Assembly: GCF_003336875.1 (NCBI RefSeq)
Contig: NZ_QGNJ01000006.1
Span: 62,001-126,000, forward strand
Source: Oleisolibacter albus
GTDB taxonomy: Bacteria > Pseudomonadota > Alphaproteobacteria > Azospirillales > Azospirillaceae
Direction of reading: 5' to 3'
Length of the DNA stretch: 64,000 nucleotides
Shown here: piece after piece, positions 52,292-63,059 of the stretch
How the letters are laid out: the number at the start of each line of letters is the position of its first letter
Numbering within the stretch: position 1 is the first letter of the stretch
Program-made: the position numbers and the translations under genes
Notes under the pieces: model-generated
What the model was told of the DNA's origin: nothing
Databases searched by the model: none
What the model saw: the letters and a program-made list of their open reading frames with translations, nothing else

Positions 52292-54444
52292 CCGACTTTG
52301 CCAAGAAGACGCTGGCCGACTGGGAAGCGCTCGCCCGCAAGGATGTCGGCGCCGACGCCCGGCTGGAGGATCTGACCCGCACCACGGCGGAAGGCCTGTC
52401 GGTCAAGCCGCTCTACACCGCCGAAGACCTGGAAGGCCTGGAAACCACCGGCACCCTGCCGGGTTTTGCACCCTTCACCCGTGGCCCCCGCGCTACCATG
52501 TACGCGGTGAAGCCCTGGACCATCCGCCAGTATGCCGGTTTCTCCACGGCGGAGGAGAGCAACCGCTTCTATCGCGCCAACCTCGCCGCCGGCCAGATGG
52601 GCCTGTCGGTGGCCTTCGATCTGGCCACCCATCGCGGCTATGACAGCGACCATCCCCGCGTGGTGGGCGATGTCGGCAAGGCCGGCGTGGCGATTGACTC
52701 GGTGGAGGATATGAAAATCCTGTTCGACGGCATCCCGCTGGATAAGATGTCCGTCTCCATGACCATGAACGGGGCCGTGCTGCCCATCCTGGCCATGTAT
52801 ATCGTGGCCGGTGAGGAACAGGGTGTGCCGACGGAAAAGCTCTCCGGCACCATTCAGAATGACATTCTGAAGGAGTTCATGGTCCGCAACACCTATATCT
52901 ATCCGCCCGAACCCAGTATGCGGATCATCGCCGATATTATCGAATACACGGCGAACCACATGCCCAAGTTCAACTCCATCTCCATTTCCGGCTATCACAT
53001 GCAGGAAGCCGGGGCCACGGCGGTGCAGGAACTGGCCTTCACCCTGGCCGATGGGCTGGAATATGTCCGCGCCGCCCTGGCCAAGGGCCTGAACGTGGAC
53101 AAGTTCGCCCCGCGCCTGTCCTTCTTCTTCGCCATCGGCATGGATTTCTTCATGGAGGTGGCGAAGCTGCGTGCGGCCCGCCTGCTCTGGGCCAAGCTGA
53201 TGGACAAGCATTTCCAGCCCAAGGACGCCCGCTCGCTGGCGCTGCGCACCCATTGCCAGACCTCGGGCGTGTCGCTCACCGAGCAAGACCCCTACAACAA
53301 CGTCATCCGCACGACGATCGAGGCGATGGCCGCCATCATGGGCGGCACCCAGTCCCTGCACACCAACAGCTTTGACGAGGCTTTGGGCCTGCCTACGCCG
53401 TTTTCCGCCCGCATCGCCCGCAACACCCAGTTGATCATCGCGGAAGAAACCCGCATCCCCCATGTGGTGGACCCGCTGGGTGGCTCCTACTATGTCGAGC
53501 ATCTGACGGCGTCGCTGGCCGAAGCGGCAGAAAAGCTGATTACCCAAGTGGAGGAAATGGGCGGCATGACCAAGGCCGTGGAAAGCGGCCTGCCCAAGCT
53601 GATGATCGAGGAAGCCGCCGCCCGCCGTCAGGCCCGCATCGACCGGGGCGAGGAAGTCATTGTCGGCGTCAATAAGTACCGCCCGCAGAACCCGGAAAAG
53701 GTCGATGTGCTGGACATCGACAACACCGCCGTGCGCGAAGCCCAGGTCGCCCTGCTGCACCGCATCCGCGCCACCCGCGACGAGGCCAAGGTCCGCGAAA
53801 CCCTGGCAGCCCTGACCCAGGCCGCCGCCGACAAATCCGGCAACCTGCTGGCCCTGGCCGTGGACGCCGCCCGCGCCCGCGCCACCGTGGGGGAGATTTC
53901 CGACGCCATGGAAGAGGTTTTCACCCGTCACCGCGCCGTCATCCGCTCCGTCTCCGGCGTCTATGGCGCGGCCTATGAGGGCGATGCCGGCTTCCAGCAG
54001 ATCCAGAAGGACGTGGCCGCCTTTGCCGAGACCGAAGGCCGCCGCCCCCGCATGCTGGTGGTGAAGATGGGCCAGGACGGCCATGACCGCGGCGCCAAGG
54101 TCATCGCCACCGCCTTCGCCGATATCGGCTTCGACGTGGATGTCGGCGCCCTGTTCCAGACCCCGGATGAGGCGGCGCGACAGGCCATTGAAAACGACGT
54201 GCATGTCATCGGCGTCTCCAGTCTGGCCGCCGGCCACAAGACCCTGGTGCCGCAACTGGTCCAGGCCCTGCGCGAGCAGGGCGCCGGCGATATCCTGGTG
54301 GTCTGCGGCGGCGTCATCCCGCCCCAGGATTACGACTTCCTGCTGAAGGCCGGGGCCTCGGCGATCTACGGTCCGGGCACCAACATCCCCAAGGCAGCGG
54401 CCGAAATCCTGGCCCTGCTGGAGAAGCAGCGGCTGGCCGCCTGA
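52288..54444 (+). CDS. Methylmalonyl-CoA mutase, single-chain
   Basis: 718 residues. The catalytic barrel has RGPRATMY near residue 70, [13 protein letters not shown] and the radical-enzyme [16 protein letters not shown]. The C-terminal cobalamin-binding domain has [13 protein letters not shown] (DxHxxG) and [11 protein letters not shown]. It converts (R)-methylmalonyl-CoA to succinyl-CoA with adenosylcobalamin. The ATG overlaps the Myb-like protein stop. Methylmalonyl-CoA epimerase and the MeaB chaperone are not in the window. Gene names mcm, scpA and bhbA are all used for this enzyme, so no symbol is given. Confidence 0.95.
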   Translation: MTDFAKKTLADWEALARKDVGADARLEDLTRTTAEGLSVKPLYTAEDLEGLETTGTLPGFAPFTRGPRATMYAVKPWTIRQYAGFSTAEESNRFYRANLAAGQMGLSVAFDLATHRGYDSDHPRVVGDVGKAGVAIDSVEDMKILFDGIPLDKMSVSMTMNGAVLPILAMYIVAGEEQGVPTEKLSGTIQNDILKEFMVRNTYIYPPEPSMRIIADIIEYTANHMPKFNSISISGYHMQEAGATAVQELAFTLADGLEYVRAALAKGLNVDKFAPRLSFFFAIGMDFFMEVAKLRAARLLWAKLMDKHFQPKDARSLALRTHCQTSGVSLTEQDPYNNVIRTTIEAMAAIMGGTQSLHTNSFDEALGLPTPFSARIARNTQLIIAEETRIPHVVDPLGGSYYVEHLTASLAEAAEKLITQVEEMGGMTKAVESGLPKLMIEEAAARRQARIDRGEEVIVGVNKYRPQNPEKVDVLDIDNTAVREAQVALLHRIRATRDEAKVRETLAALTQAAADKSGNLLALAVDAARARATVGEISDAMEEVFTRHRAVIRSVSGVYGAAYEGDAGFQQIQKDVAAFAETEGRRPRMLVVKMGQDGHDRGAKVIATAFADIGFDVDVGALFQTPDEAARQAIENDVHVIGVSSLAAGHKTLVPQLVQALREQGAGDILVVCGGVIPPQDYDFLLKAGASAIYGPGTNIPKAAAEILALLEKQRLAA

Positions 54445-54530
54445 TCCGAAGCGGCCTGTCGGCGGTCATTGGGGCCGGTCATGGTTGCAGATCCCGGCGG
54501 TGGGGCACGCCGCCCGGAGACGGGCGTGCA

Positions 54531-55517
54531 TCAGCGCACGCCCACATCGGGAGCGCCGTAGGGGCTGTGCCGTGGCCGGGTGACACCATATTCGATCTCA
54601 AGCATCAACCGGGGCTGGGTGGTCACAAGGGTGCCGCGGTGCAGTCCGAACGGGTCCTCGGCAAAGCCGAAGCCGGCGGGTCCCGTGAGGGTCAGAATGT
54701 CGGCGGGGGAATAGGCGGCATGAACCGCAGCCTCCGCCTGCCCCTTGAACAGGGAAACCTGCCAGCGCAGCGGGCGATTGCGATGGCTGCCGCGGATGAA
54801 CTGATGCGGGCCGGCCCCCAGGCCGGTCTCGTTGATATAAAAGAACACTTTCAGCGCCCGCCAGTCGTCGAGATCGAAATGGAACATCTGGGCGAAGCCG
54901 TTGCGACGGATTTCCGGCTGGTGGGTGCTGACAAAGCTCCACCACAGCCTGACCCGCCGCAGATTCGGCGTGTTGACCGACAGGTAGGACGCGGCCAGGT
55001 TCCGCAACGCCGGATCGGCAGCGAGGCTGCGGATTTCCGGGGAAGACCCGACCTGATGCAGATAGTCCCCGATGACATAGGGTTGAGCCGGTCGGCAGAA
55101 CTCCGGCGCGGTCACGTCGTGGATCGGCTGGTCCGGCTTGCCATCGCCGAAACAGGGGGTCTGGAGCGCAAAGGTCCGGATCGCGGCGACCCTGTCCTCC
55201 GGCAGCCGCAGGCCGGTGATGATCCCATCCCGGACCAGAGTCGCCGCGGCTTCGCCGGGCACGAGCGCGGGAAAGGCCGTTCTGGCCGGCCCCCGGCCGG
55301 CGGTGGGCCGCAACGGTCGGGCCAGTCCCAGCCAGCGGCGATGCAGATGCCGGACAGCGACCAGCCGCCCGACCAGGAACAGGGGAATCCAACCCGGCTC
55401 CCGGACGGCCCGGCGGAGATGGGCGCCGGCACGGCGGCGCAGCCGTAACAGCATCCCCCTGCTGCCGGCGGCCGGTCCCGCTCCGATTTCGACTGCTGCC
55501 GCACCATCCGGCCCCAT
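54531..55517 (-). CDS. PhyH-like Fe(II)/2-oxoglutarate dioxygenase family protein
   Basis: 328 residues. MFHFDLDDW supplies the HxD pair and PFGLHRGTLV the distal His, the 2-His-1-carboxylate iron triad; Arg in GLHRG may bind 2-oxoglutarate. An N-terminal basic region of about 60 residues has no recognised fold. GAGG lies about 8 bases before the ATG at 55517; the frame starts at 55562. It converges with the mutase gene, 86 bases between stops. The substrate is unknown; a link to propionyl-CoA or branched-chain fatty acid metabolism would be a guess. Confidence 0.65.
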   Translation of the reverse strand: MGPDGAAAVEIGAGPAAGSRGMLLRLRRRAGAHLRRAVREPGWIPLFLVGRLVAVRHLHRRWLGLARPLRPTAGRGPARTAFPALVPGEAAATLVRDGIITGLRLPEDRVAAIRTFALQTPCFGDGKPDQPIHDVTAPEFCRPAQPYVIGDYLHQVGSSPEIRSLAADPALRNLAASYLSVNTPNLRRVRLWWSFVSTHQPEIRRNGFAQMFHFDLDDWRALKVFFYINETGLGAGPHQFIRGSHRNRPLRWQVSLFKGQAEAAVHAAYSPADILTLTGPAGFGFAEDPFGLHRGTLVTTQPRLMLEIEYGVTRPRHSPYGAPDVGVR

Positions 55518-55722
55518 CCGCCTCACCTCGCAATCTGGCACCGGCGCCATAACGACCGGCAACCCAAGGTGACGTGGTTTCTACGTCTGGCGGTGATCCT
55601 CATTTGAGGTAGGGGCTACGACCTTGGCACGATAGGCAGAGCAAACCGCCCGCAGCGCCGCTGCCCTTATCCCGCCCCCAAGATGGAAACGAAAGGAAAG
55701 CCTGTGTCCGCCATATGGAAAC

Positions 55723-55748
55723 AAAAAAGGCCGCACGAGGCGGCCTTT
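55723..55748 (-). terminator. Strong intrinsic terminator, leftward
   Basis: AAAGGCCGC (55726-55734) and GCGGCCTTT (55740-55748) form a perfect 9-bp stem with a 5-base loop. On the minus strand it is followed by a run of six T (complement of 55723-55728). No clear protein gene lies directly upstream on that strand, so a small RNA may end here. Confidence 0.75.
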
Positions 55749-55764
55749 GGAGTCTAGGGAGGAA

Positions 55765-55778
55765 ACGCCCGAAGGCGT
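55765..55778 (-). ncRNA. Candidate small RNA 3' hairpin with UUCG tetraloop
   Basis: On the minus strand ACGCC-UUCG-GGCGU forms a 5-bp stem with the very stable UUCG loop, 16 bases before the terminator stem. The UUCG loop appears only when read leftward, the same direction as the terminator. Extent and start of any RNA are unknown. Confidence 0.3.
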
Positions 55779-56142
55779 CTGTCCATGAGGACAAGGCTGA
55801 TGCTGCAACCGCGAAGGACACAAGTCAAGGTCAGCAATGTCGCGCCCCCTGCGGCGGTGACGCGGGTCGGCTGGCCCGCCGCTCCCGCCGGATACTGACG
55901 TAGACAAGGCCGGATATCCTGTATTTGCAAGAGATTAAGCTCATTCCCGCGGCGCTTGCATCCGCCGCGAAGAGGAGGGAGCGGTGTGGGCTTCTGCGTC
56001 AATCTGCCCCTTCCTTCCCTACAGACGCGCGGGCGGAAACAGCCCATATGTATAGACAGGAACGGCCCGTCCCTCAGCACAAAGCTCCGGGAGCAGAGAC
56101 CGCTTCAGTGGCCGAGACCATCGGCCCGGATTGGAGGAAATC

Positions 56143-56310
56143 ATGCTGCCCCATGTGCGTGAATCATCTCACACGCTGCCGCTGCCCCGTACCCAACCGC
56201 TGCGTGACCGCTTTACCCACGCCCTGTTCAACGGCACCGGCATGTTCGACACGGTCGGCACCCCGGCGGTCGCCCTGTTCTTCACCGTTTGTCTGATTGC
56301 GATGGTGTGA
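56143..56310 (+). CDS. Small protein with C-terminal membrane segment
   Basis: 55 residues, too short for most gene finders but preceded by a near-ideal GGAGGAAATC ribosome-binding site. The N-terminal 35 residues are polar; the last 20 (TPAVALFFTVCLIAMV region) form a hydrophobic helix reaching the C-terminus, as in a tail-anchored membrane peptide. No family was recognised. Its last 29 bases overlap the 3' end of the opposite-strand 89-residue gene. Confidence 0.55.
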   Translation: MLPHVRESSHTLPLPRTQPLRDRFTHALFNGTGMFDTVGTPAVALFFTVCLIAMV

Positions 56311-56551
56311 TCGGGCGATCCGGTTTCCCGTCGGGAGCCATGTCCTGATCGCTGCTTCCACCCTGGGTCACCGCCCCGCTGCTGTTGGTAACGTCCGGTG
56401 ATCCGCGCCGGTCCTGGGACAGGGCCGCTTCGACCTTGTCCCGGGCACTGGATGCCCGCCCGGATGGCGTTCCGGCCGCGGTCTTCCCGCCGCCCCGATC
56501 AGCCCCGGTCTCCGTGGCCCGCGCCGTATCGTCCGGTGTTTCCCCGTTCAT
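56282..56551 (-). CDS. Hypothetical low-complexity protein
   Basis: 89 residues rich in Gly, Ser, Asp, Thr and Arg, probably disordered, without hydrophobic core or known domain. GGAG lies about 6 bases before the ATG. It overlaps the small membrane protein gene tail to tail. It may be a real small hydrophilic protein or a chance frame in GC-rich DNA. Confidence 0.4.
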   Translation of the reverse strand: MNGETPDDTARATETGADRGGGKTAAGTPSGRASSARDKVEAALSQDRRGSPDVTNSSGAVTQGGSSDQDMAPDGKPDRPITPSQSDKR

Positions 56552-56620
56552 GAATGCGCTCCCTGCGTGATGGTGCAGACTGTCTGGCCAACAGGGAAGT
56601 ACGGTCAGCGTTCCCCAACC

Positions 56621-57133
56621 TCACTCCTCCCCCAGGGGCTCATCGCCTGGATCATCGGCGGCCTCACCCGGATCCGGCGTTTGCATGGCGGCCGGTCGGG
56701 GCGTCCCGGCACGCCAGGGCGGCTCCGGCTGCTCCAGCCAATGGTCGGCCTTCTCGTCATAGCCGGAGCGGCGGTCACGGCTGGCCCGGCGCCACGCCGT
56801 TTCCAGCGACCAGAAGCGACCCATCTCTTCCTTCAACGGGATCAGCGGTCCCAGATCCTCCGGTTTGACAATACCGAATTCCAGCATGCGCCGGATCAGC
56901 AGGCGCACGGCGCGGGAGCGGGACGGGGGCGTCAGATCGGCCGGTTCGCTGCGACCGCAGGGGCGGCGGCGGTAATCGTCGATGGCCAGCGCATCCAGCA
57001 CCGCGATCTCGATATCATTGAGATGGACCACCACAGCGGTGCCGATACGCCCGCCGCGATCCTGCAGATTGCGCTGGCGCCAACGCCGCTGCCGCTCGCG
57101 CTTGCTGATCCGGGCGCGTTCCGCCTTGTCCAT
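56621..57133 (-). CDS. Hypothetical protein with basic N-terminus
   Basis: 170 residues. The first 30 residues are strongly basic (KRERQRRWRQRN). A middle part with VVVHLNDIEIAVLDALAIDDY and SRAVRLLIRRMLEFGIV looks like a small helical fold of the ribbon-helix-helix or CopG type, but this is not certain. The C-terminal 50 residues are Pro/Asp/Glu-rich. GGAGGAG precedes the ATG at 57133. It lies after the sucD terminator on the same strand, so it has its own promoter. A DNA-binding role is possible. Confidence 0.6.
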   Translation of the reverse strand: MDKAERARISKRERQRRWRQRNLQDRGGRIGTAVVVHLNDIEIAVLDALAIDDYRRRPCGRSEPADLTPPSRSRAVRLLIRRMLEFGIVKPEDLGPLIPLKEEMGRFWSLETAWRRASRDRRSGYDEKADHWLEQPEPPWRAGTPRPAAMQTPDPGEAADDPGDEPLGEE

Positions 57134-57272
57134 GAAAACTCCTCCACCGCCGCCTGGCAGGGGGCGACAGTAGCGGCTTCCCGGCACGCTCGACAACGGT
57201 GAGAAATCCATGCGCAGTTTACACACAGCGACTTGAACGGCGCTCCTCACAGCCACGTTGAACACAGGCATG

Positions 57273-57301
57273 AAAAAGGCCGCCCGGCGGAGCGGGCGGC
57301 C
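57273..57301 (-). terminator. Intrinsic terminator of the sucCD transcript
   Basis: GGCCGCCCG (57278-57286) pairs with CGGGCGGCC (57293-57301) across a 6-base loop. Read leftward it is followed by five T (complement of 57273-57277). It lies 43 bases after the sucD stop. Confidence 0.8.
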
Positions 57302-57343
57302 CTTCACATTCCAGCAAAACCGTGCCGGCAAGAACCGGGCGGA

Positions 57344-58216
57344 TCAGCCCAGCGCCTTGACCATGGTCGAGCCCAGGCTGGCCGGGCTTTCCGAGACATG
57401 GATGCCGGCGGCGCGCATGGCCTCCACCTTGAACTCGGCGGTATCGTTGCCACCGGAGATCACGGCACCGGCATGGCCCATGCGGCGGCCCGGCGGGGCG
57501 GTGCGGCCGGCGATGAAGCCGACGACGGGCTTCTTCAGACCGGACGCCTTGATGAACTCCGCACCCTTGACCTCGGCATCACCACCGATCTCACCGATCA
57601 TGATGATGCCTTCGGTCTCCGGATCCTCGGCGAACATCTGCAGGGCATCGACGAAGTTGGTGCCGTTGACCGGGTCACCGCCGATACCGATGCAGGTGGT
57701 CTGGCCCAGACCGGCGGCCGTGGTCTGCGCCACCGCCTCATAGGTCAGGGTGCCGGAGCGCGACACGATGCCGATCTTGCCACGCTTGTGGATGTGGCCC
57801 GGCATGATGCCGATCTTGCACTCGTCCGGGGTGATGACACCCGGGCAGTTCGGACCGACCAGACGGGTGGCGCTGCCCTGCAGGGCCCGCTTCACCTTCA
57901 CCATGTCCAGCACCGGAATACCCTCGGTGATGCAGACCACCAGCGGGATCTCGGCATCGATGGCTTCCAGGATGGCATCGGCCGCGAAGGGCGGCGGGAC
58001 ATAGATCACGGAGGCGTTGGCGCCGGTCCTGGCGACGGCATCGGCCACGGTGTCGAACACCGGCAGGTCCAGATGCGTGCTGCCGCCCTTACCGGGCGTC
58101 ACGCCACCGACCATCTTGGTGCCGTAGGCAATGGCCTGTTCGGAGTGGAAGGTGCCCTGGGCGCCGGTGAAGCCCTGGCAGATGACCTTGGTGTTCTTGT
58201 TGACGAGAACGGCCAT
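57344..58216 (-). CDS. sucD: Succinyl-CoA synthetase alpha subunit
   Basis: 290 residues, full length. CoA-binding [15 protein letters not shown] near the N-terminus, [11 protein letters not shown], and the phospho-His loop [14 protein letters not shown] are intact. With SucC it interconverts succinyl-CoA and succinate with ADP/GDP phosphorylation in the TCA cycle. It begins 1 base after the sucC stop. Succinyl-CoA made by the nearby methylmalonyl-CoA mutase feeds directly into this step. Confidence 0.97.
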   Translation of the reverse strand: MAVLVNKNTKVICQGFTGAQGTFHSEQAIAYGTKMVGGVTPGKGGSTHLDLPVFDTVADAVARTGANASVIYVPPPFAADAILEAIDAEIPLVVCITEGIPVLDMVKVKRALQGSATRLVGPNCPGVITPDECKIGIMPGHIHKRGKIGIVSRSGTLTYEAVAQTTAAGLGQTTCIGIGGDPVNGTNFVDALQMFAEDPETEGIIMIGEIGGDAEVKGAEFIKASGLKKPVVGFIAGRTAPPGRRMGHAGAVISGGNDTAEFKVEAMRAAGIHVSESPASLGSTMVKALG

Positions 58217-58217
58217 G

Positions 58218-59414
<1,197 letters not shown>

Positions 59415-60168
59415 TGGTCCGCCGTCTAGCTCTGGATGGGAGACGGTCCGGCCGCGGCTCGCGCCATGATCCTGCGATCACAACCGCCGCTCCGCGTCCG
59501 CACGCCGGGGAAGGCCCCCCTCGCGGCGCGCACTGTAGCATCCCGTTGATGCGGATCAACCATCCTGAACGCAGGCGCAACAAGGCCAAGCTATACCGCT
59601 ATGATAGGCCCGCACCGGCAGCGGAGCGGGAGACTACCGCAAGCACGCGGGTTTCAGGGCGCGGCACACCGTCGCTGGCTGATCGTCTCTGCAGAAACGG
59701 AAAGGCAGCCACGCCCCCAACGGGACGGGCCGCCTTGTTCCGCACCGCACCCGGCGTCCGGACTGGGGAACAGGCCGGCACCTTCTGCCGCAAGATCGGA
59801 GGAAAGCGAAGCGACAGGTCGAAAAGCGTCCCCACTGCGCGTCGCTTCGGACCGGACATGCCCGCTGCCACCCGGACACACAGAAAGGGGTCAACCCGCC
59901 ACGACCGACAACGCGCATTACCCCGAAGGGACAAAAGCTATGGAGAACTCAACACGGGACCATTCAGACGCACCCAACCCCGCATTCCGGATATCCATAA
60001 GATATATCAAAACAAATATTTGGTTTCATTCAAATTACTTTCACAGCACTCGGTCGGGGCGGGTCTTTTCAGCATAGAATGTGGCAGTTTGCGACATAGC
60101 TGCGTCGTGTTGTAATCATCACCGGCGCAGCCGGTGTCCCGGGCGACGTTCTGACCGAAGGATCTGCA
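59415..60168. other. Intergenic region between sucC and galE
   Basis: About 750 bases with no convincing gene; short frames on both strands (59599-59934 and others) have no coding character. An AT-rich stretch at 59990-60050 is the likely promoter zone of galE. A CACCGGC/GCCGGTG hairpin with a 3-base loop lies at 60120-60136, 33 bases before the galE start. Confidence 0.4.
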
Positions 60169-61194
60169 ATGAGCGAACGCAAGACCATCCTCGTGACCGG
60201 CGGAGCCGGCTATGTCGGCAGCCACGCTGTTGCCGAACTGCGCTCCAGGGGCCACGACGTGGTGGTGATCGACAACCTGTCCCAGGGGCATCGGGCCGCC
60301 GTACCGGCCGAGGTGGAACTGGTGGTGGCCGACCTGCGCGACCGTGCGGCCCTGGACAGCATCTTCGCCCGCCATCGAGTCGACGCCGTGATGCATTTCG
60401 CCGCCCGGTCGCTGGTCGGCGAGTCCATGCGTCAACCGGATCTGTACCTGGGCGAAAATGTGGAGGCCGCCCGCACGCTGATCAACGCCACCGTGGCCGC
60501 CGGCGTGCGCAAGCTGGTGGCGTCCTCCACCGCCAACCTGTTCGGAACGCCGGACCGTACGCCCATCGACGAGGAGACGCCGATTGATCCGGGCAGTCCC
60601 TATGGGGAGAGCAAATACATCATGGAGCGCATGCTGGTTTGGGCCGAGCGCTGCCATGGCCTGCGTTCCGCCTGTCTGCGCTATTTCAACGCCGCCGGCG
60701 CCCATGTGGACGGTCATCTGGGCGAGGACCATGATCCGGAAACCCATCTGATCCCGCTGGTGCTGGATGCCGCGGCCGGCCGCCGCAGCCATATCGAGAT
60801 TTTCGGCGCCGACTATCCGACGCCGGATGGGACATGCATCCGCGATTATGTGCATGTCACAGATCTGGCCGACGCGCACATCCGCGTGCTGGATGTGCTG
60901 GACACGCGCTCCGTCCGGTACAATCTTGGTACGGGCAAGGGGTACAGCGTGCGGGAGGTGATCGCCGCTGCCGAACGTGTTACCGGCCGCACCGTCCCGG
61001 TGCGGATGGGAGCGCGCCGGGGGGGTGATCCTGCCGTTCTGGTTGCCTCCAGCGCCCGGATCGAGACGGAGTTGGGGTGGCGTCCGCGGTTCCAGGACCT
61101 GGAGACCATCATTGCGACGGCCTGGGCATGGCGGGCCAGGAATCCGACCGGTTATGGCGAGACCACCGCCTCGACCGGCCAAGAAGCGAACTGA
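60169..61194 (+). CDS. galE: UDP-glucose 4-epimerase
   Basis: 341 residues. VTGGAGYVGSHAVAEL is the NAD-binding motif, VMHFAA and SSTANLFG hold the Ser/Thr region, and YGESKYIME gives Tyr-xxx-Lys. CLRYFNAAGA and CIRDYVHVTDLA are the usual GalE signatures. It interconverts UDP-glucose and UDP-galactose and can supply UDP-galactose for surface glycans. It is the first gene of a rightward run. Confidence 0.92.
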   Translation: MSERKTILVTGGAGYVGSHAVAELRSRGHDVVVIDNLSQGHRAAVPAEVELVVADLRDRAALDSIFARHRVDAVMHFAARSLVGESMRQPDLYLGENVEAARTLINATVAAGVRKLVASSTANLFGTPDRTPIDEETPIDPGSPYGESKYIMERMLVWAERCHGLRSACLRYFNAAGAHVDGHLGEDHDPETHLIPLVLDAAAGRRSHIEIFGADYPTPDGTCIRDYVHVTDLADAHIRVLDVLDTRSVRYNLGTGKGYSVREVIAAAERVTGRTVPVRMGARRGGDPAVLVASSARIETELGWRPRFQDLETIIATAWAWRARNPTGYGETTASTGQEAN

Positions 61195-61220
61195 GCGGGG
61201 CAGTACGGAGAAAGGCCGGG

Positions 61221-61757
61221 ATGATGATCCGACTGACACGACCGGGTGAGGCACGAGCGACGGCGGAAGCCCAGAGCGATACGCCGGTCAGCACCGTAGC
61301 CGTCTATCATGACGTCGCCCGTGTCATCGACCATATGCAGCGCCGACTGCATGATGTGGTGCGGGTGGAATTGGGCCGTATCGGTGTGGACGACATCAGC
61401 CCGATGCAGGTGCTGATGTTGCTGAACATCGACGGCGACGAGCTGTCGGTCCGCGACCTGATGGAGCGGGGCTATTATCTCGGCTCCAATGCCAGCTACA
61501 ATCTGAAGCATCTGGTGGAGCGCGGCTATGTCGACCGCGCCGCCAGCCAGCGCGACCGCCGCGCCGCGCGGCTGAAGCTTTCGGAGAAGGGCCAGTGGCT
61601 CTGCGCCGAGATCACCAAGCTGGAGGAGCGGCAGGCCGGCTCCCTCTGTCGCGAACCGGAGGATGCCCGCGATCTCGAGACCACGTTCCGCACCCTGCGC
61701 CGGCTGGAGCGTCTGTGGGGCGACATCATCCGCTATGACGGGCGCGGTCGGGACTAA
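61221..61757 (+). CDS. MarR-type winged-helix regulator, LdtR-like
   Basis: 178 residues. The winged-helix pattern ISPMQVLMLLNIDGDELSVRDLMERGYYLGSNASYNLKHLVERGYV with SQRDRRAARLKLSEKG (wing) matches the alphaproteobacterial LdtR group of MarR regulators; only short motifs are diagnostic. LdtR in related bacteria controls an L,D-transpeptidase gene and stress tolerance. GGAGAAAGG precedes the start at 61221; the longer frame to 61077 is inside galE. The next gene follows 9 bases later. Confidence 0.75.
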   Translation: MMIRLTRPGEARATAEAQSDTPVSTVAVYHDVARVIDHMQRRLHDVVRVELGRIGVDDISPMQVLMLLNIDGDELSVRDLMERGYYLGSNASYNLKHLVERGYVDRAASQRDRRAARLKLSEKGQWLCAEITKLEERQAGSLCREPEDARDLETTFRTLRRLERLWGDIIRYDGRGRD

Positions 61758-61766
61758 GCCGCCGCC

Positions 61767-62933
61767 ATGGGGACCAGCGCTTCCCGGCCGACGAAACCCC
61801 GCCTGACCAGCGCCGACGTGGATCGGCTGCTGACCCGGCCCGGCGCGTCGAGCCGGATCGAGACCATCGTCAATCTGGTCGGGGAATTGGATCAGGACGC
61901 GCTGACGGAGGATGAGCGCAGGCTTGCCCTGGATGTGCTCCGCACCTTCGCCGCCGACGCCGAAACCGAGGTGCGGGCCGCCGTGGCCTGGCAGATCCAC
62001 AACAGCCCGGCCATGACCGCCGACTTGGCCGAACAGCTGGTGCGCGACGTGGCCCGCGTCGCCGTGCCGATCCTGCGCCATGCCGACCGGCTGCCGGACT
62101 CGCTGCTGCTGGAAATCGTGGCCGAACGCGATCCGCAGAAGCAGCTGGCCATCGCCAGTCGCCGCAGCGTGTCGGAAGCGGTGTCCGCCGCCCTGGTCGA
62201 GAACGGCAACGTCATCACCGTGGTGCATCTGCTGCGCAACCGCGGCGCCCGGGTGACGGAGAAGACCCTGGCCCGGGCCGCCGACCGCTTCGGCCAAGTC
62301 CCCGCCGTGGCCGATGCCGCCGCCGCCCGGCCAGAGATCACACTGGCGGTGGTGGAGAAGCTGATCGCCTTCGTCTCGGAAGAGGTGCGGCAACGGCTGG
62401 TGGCGCGTCACGGGCTGGAGGCCGGACTGGCCCGGCGGCTGGCCGAGCGTGGGCGCGAAGCGGCCACCATGCGCCTGCTCCAGCCCCTGCTGATCCGGCC
62501 GAACGACGCCGAGATGATGGCCCGCCATCTGCACCGGCAGGGGCGGCTGACATCCCATATGTTGTTCCGTGCGTTGTGCGGCGGCGATCTGGACCTGTTC
62601 GTGGCCGGCATGGCCGCCAAGGCCGACATCACCATGGACAGCGCCCGGATCCTGGCCTGGGATGACGGGGTGCTGGGGCTGCGTTGCCTGCTGGATGCCG
62701 CCGGTATTCCCGCCCGCCTGGGGCGGGCCTTCCGGACGGCGCAGAAGGTGGCGCTGGAAACCGGACTGCTGACCGGGTCGTGCAGCCGCGAGGCCTATCA
62801 GGCCACCGTGCTAGACGAACTTCTGCGCACCGTCGCCACCGCCGATGACCCCGAGGTGGACGAGATGGTGATGCAGGCCTGCGATCAGCCCGGCCTGGAC
62901 CCGACCGCCGAACTGATGCCCGTCGGCACCTGA
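61767..62933 (+). CDS. DUF2336 domain-containing protein
   Basis: 388 residues, all-alpha with HEAT-like character: repeated segments such as VRAAVAWQIHNSPAMTADLAEQLVRD, DSLLLEIVAERDPQKQLAIASR and KLIAFVSEEVRQRLVARH. This is the pattern of DUF2336 proteins, common in Rhodospirillales and related groups. Function unknown. It is 9 bases after the LdtR-like gene and probably co-transcribed. Confidence 0.75.
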   Translation: MGTSASRPTKPRLTSADVDRLLTRPGASSRIETIVNLVGELDQDALTEDERRLALDVLRTFAADAETEVRAAVAWQIHNSPAMTADLAEQLVRDVARVAVPILRHADRLPDSLLLEIVAERDPQKQLAIASRRSVSEAVSAALVENGNVITVVHLLRNRGARVTEKTLARAADRFGQVPAVADAAAARPEITLAVVEKLIAFVSEEVRQRLVARHGLEAGLARRLAERGREAATMRLLQPLLIRPNDAEMMARHLHRQGRLTSHMLFRALCGGDLDLFVAGMAAKADITMDSARILAWDDGVLGLRCLLDAAGIPARLGRAFRTAQKVALETGLLTGSCSREAYQATVLDELLRTVATADDPEVDEMVMQACDQPGLDPTAELMPVGT

Positions 62934-63059
62934 CCATCCCGCACGGCCCACCGGCACAGCAGCGGGCGCCAGTTCAGTGGCACCAGACAATGGGTCAGCG
63001 CGCCATCCGCTTTGGCTTCATGGCGAAGCCAAACCAGATGGTTCTTGATCGGCGATCGA

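Larger units (their letters stand above)
55518..56142. other. Intergenic region with terminator and possible structured RNA
   Basis: About 620 bases. A strong intrinsic terminator reading left (55723-55748) and an adjacent UUCG-type hairpin (55765-55778) are the clear features. Short frames on both strands in 55754-56080 lack coding character. The final 15 bases hold the ribosome-binding site of the 55-residue protein. Confidence 0.45.

Noticed and set aside
52120-54255. 711-residue leftward frame
   Set aside because: Antisense to the methylmalonyl-CoA mutase gene; Gly/His-rich with no domain.
59599-60115. Several 60-160-codon frames between sucC and galE
   Set aside because: They overlap on both strands, lack ribosome-binding sites and show no domain; treated as intergenic.
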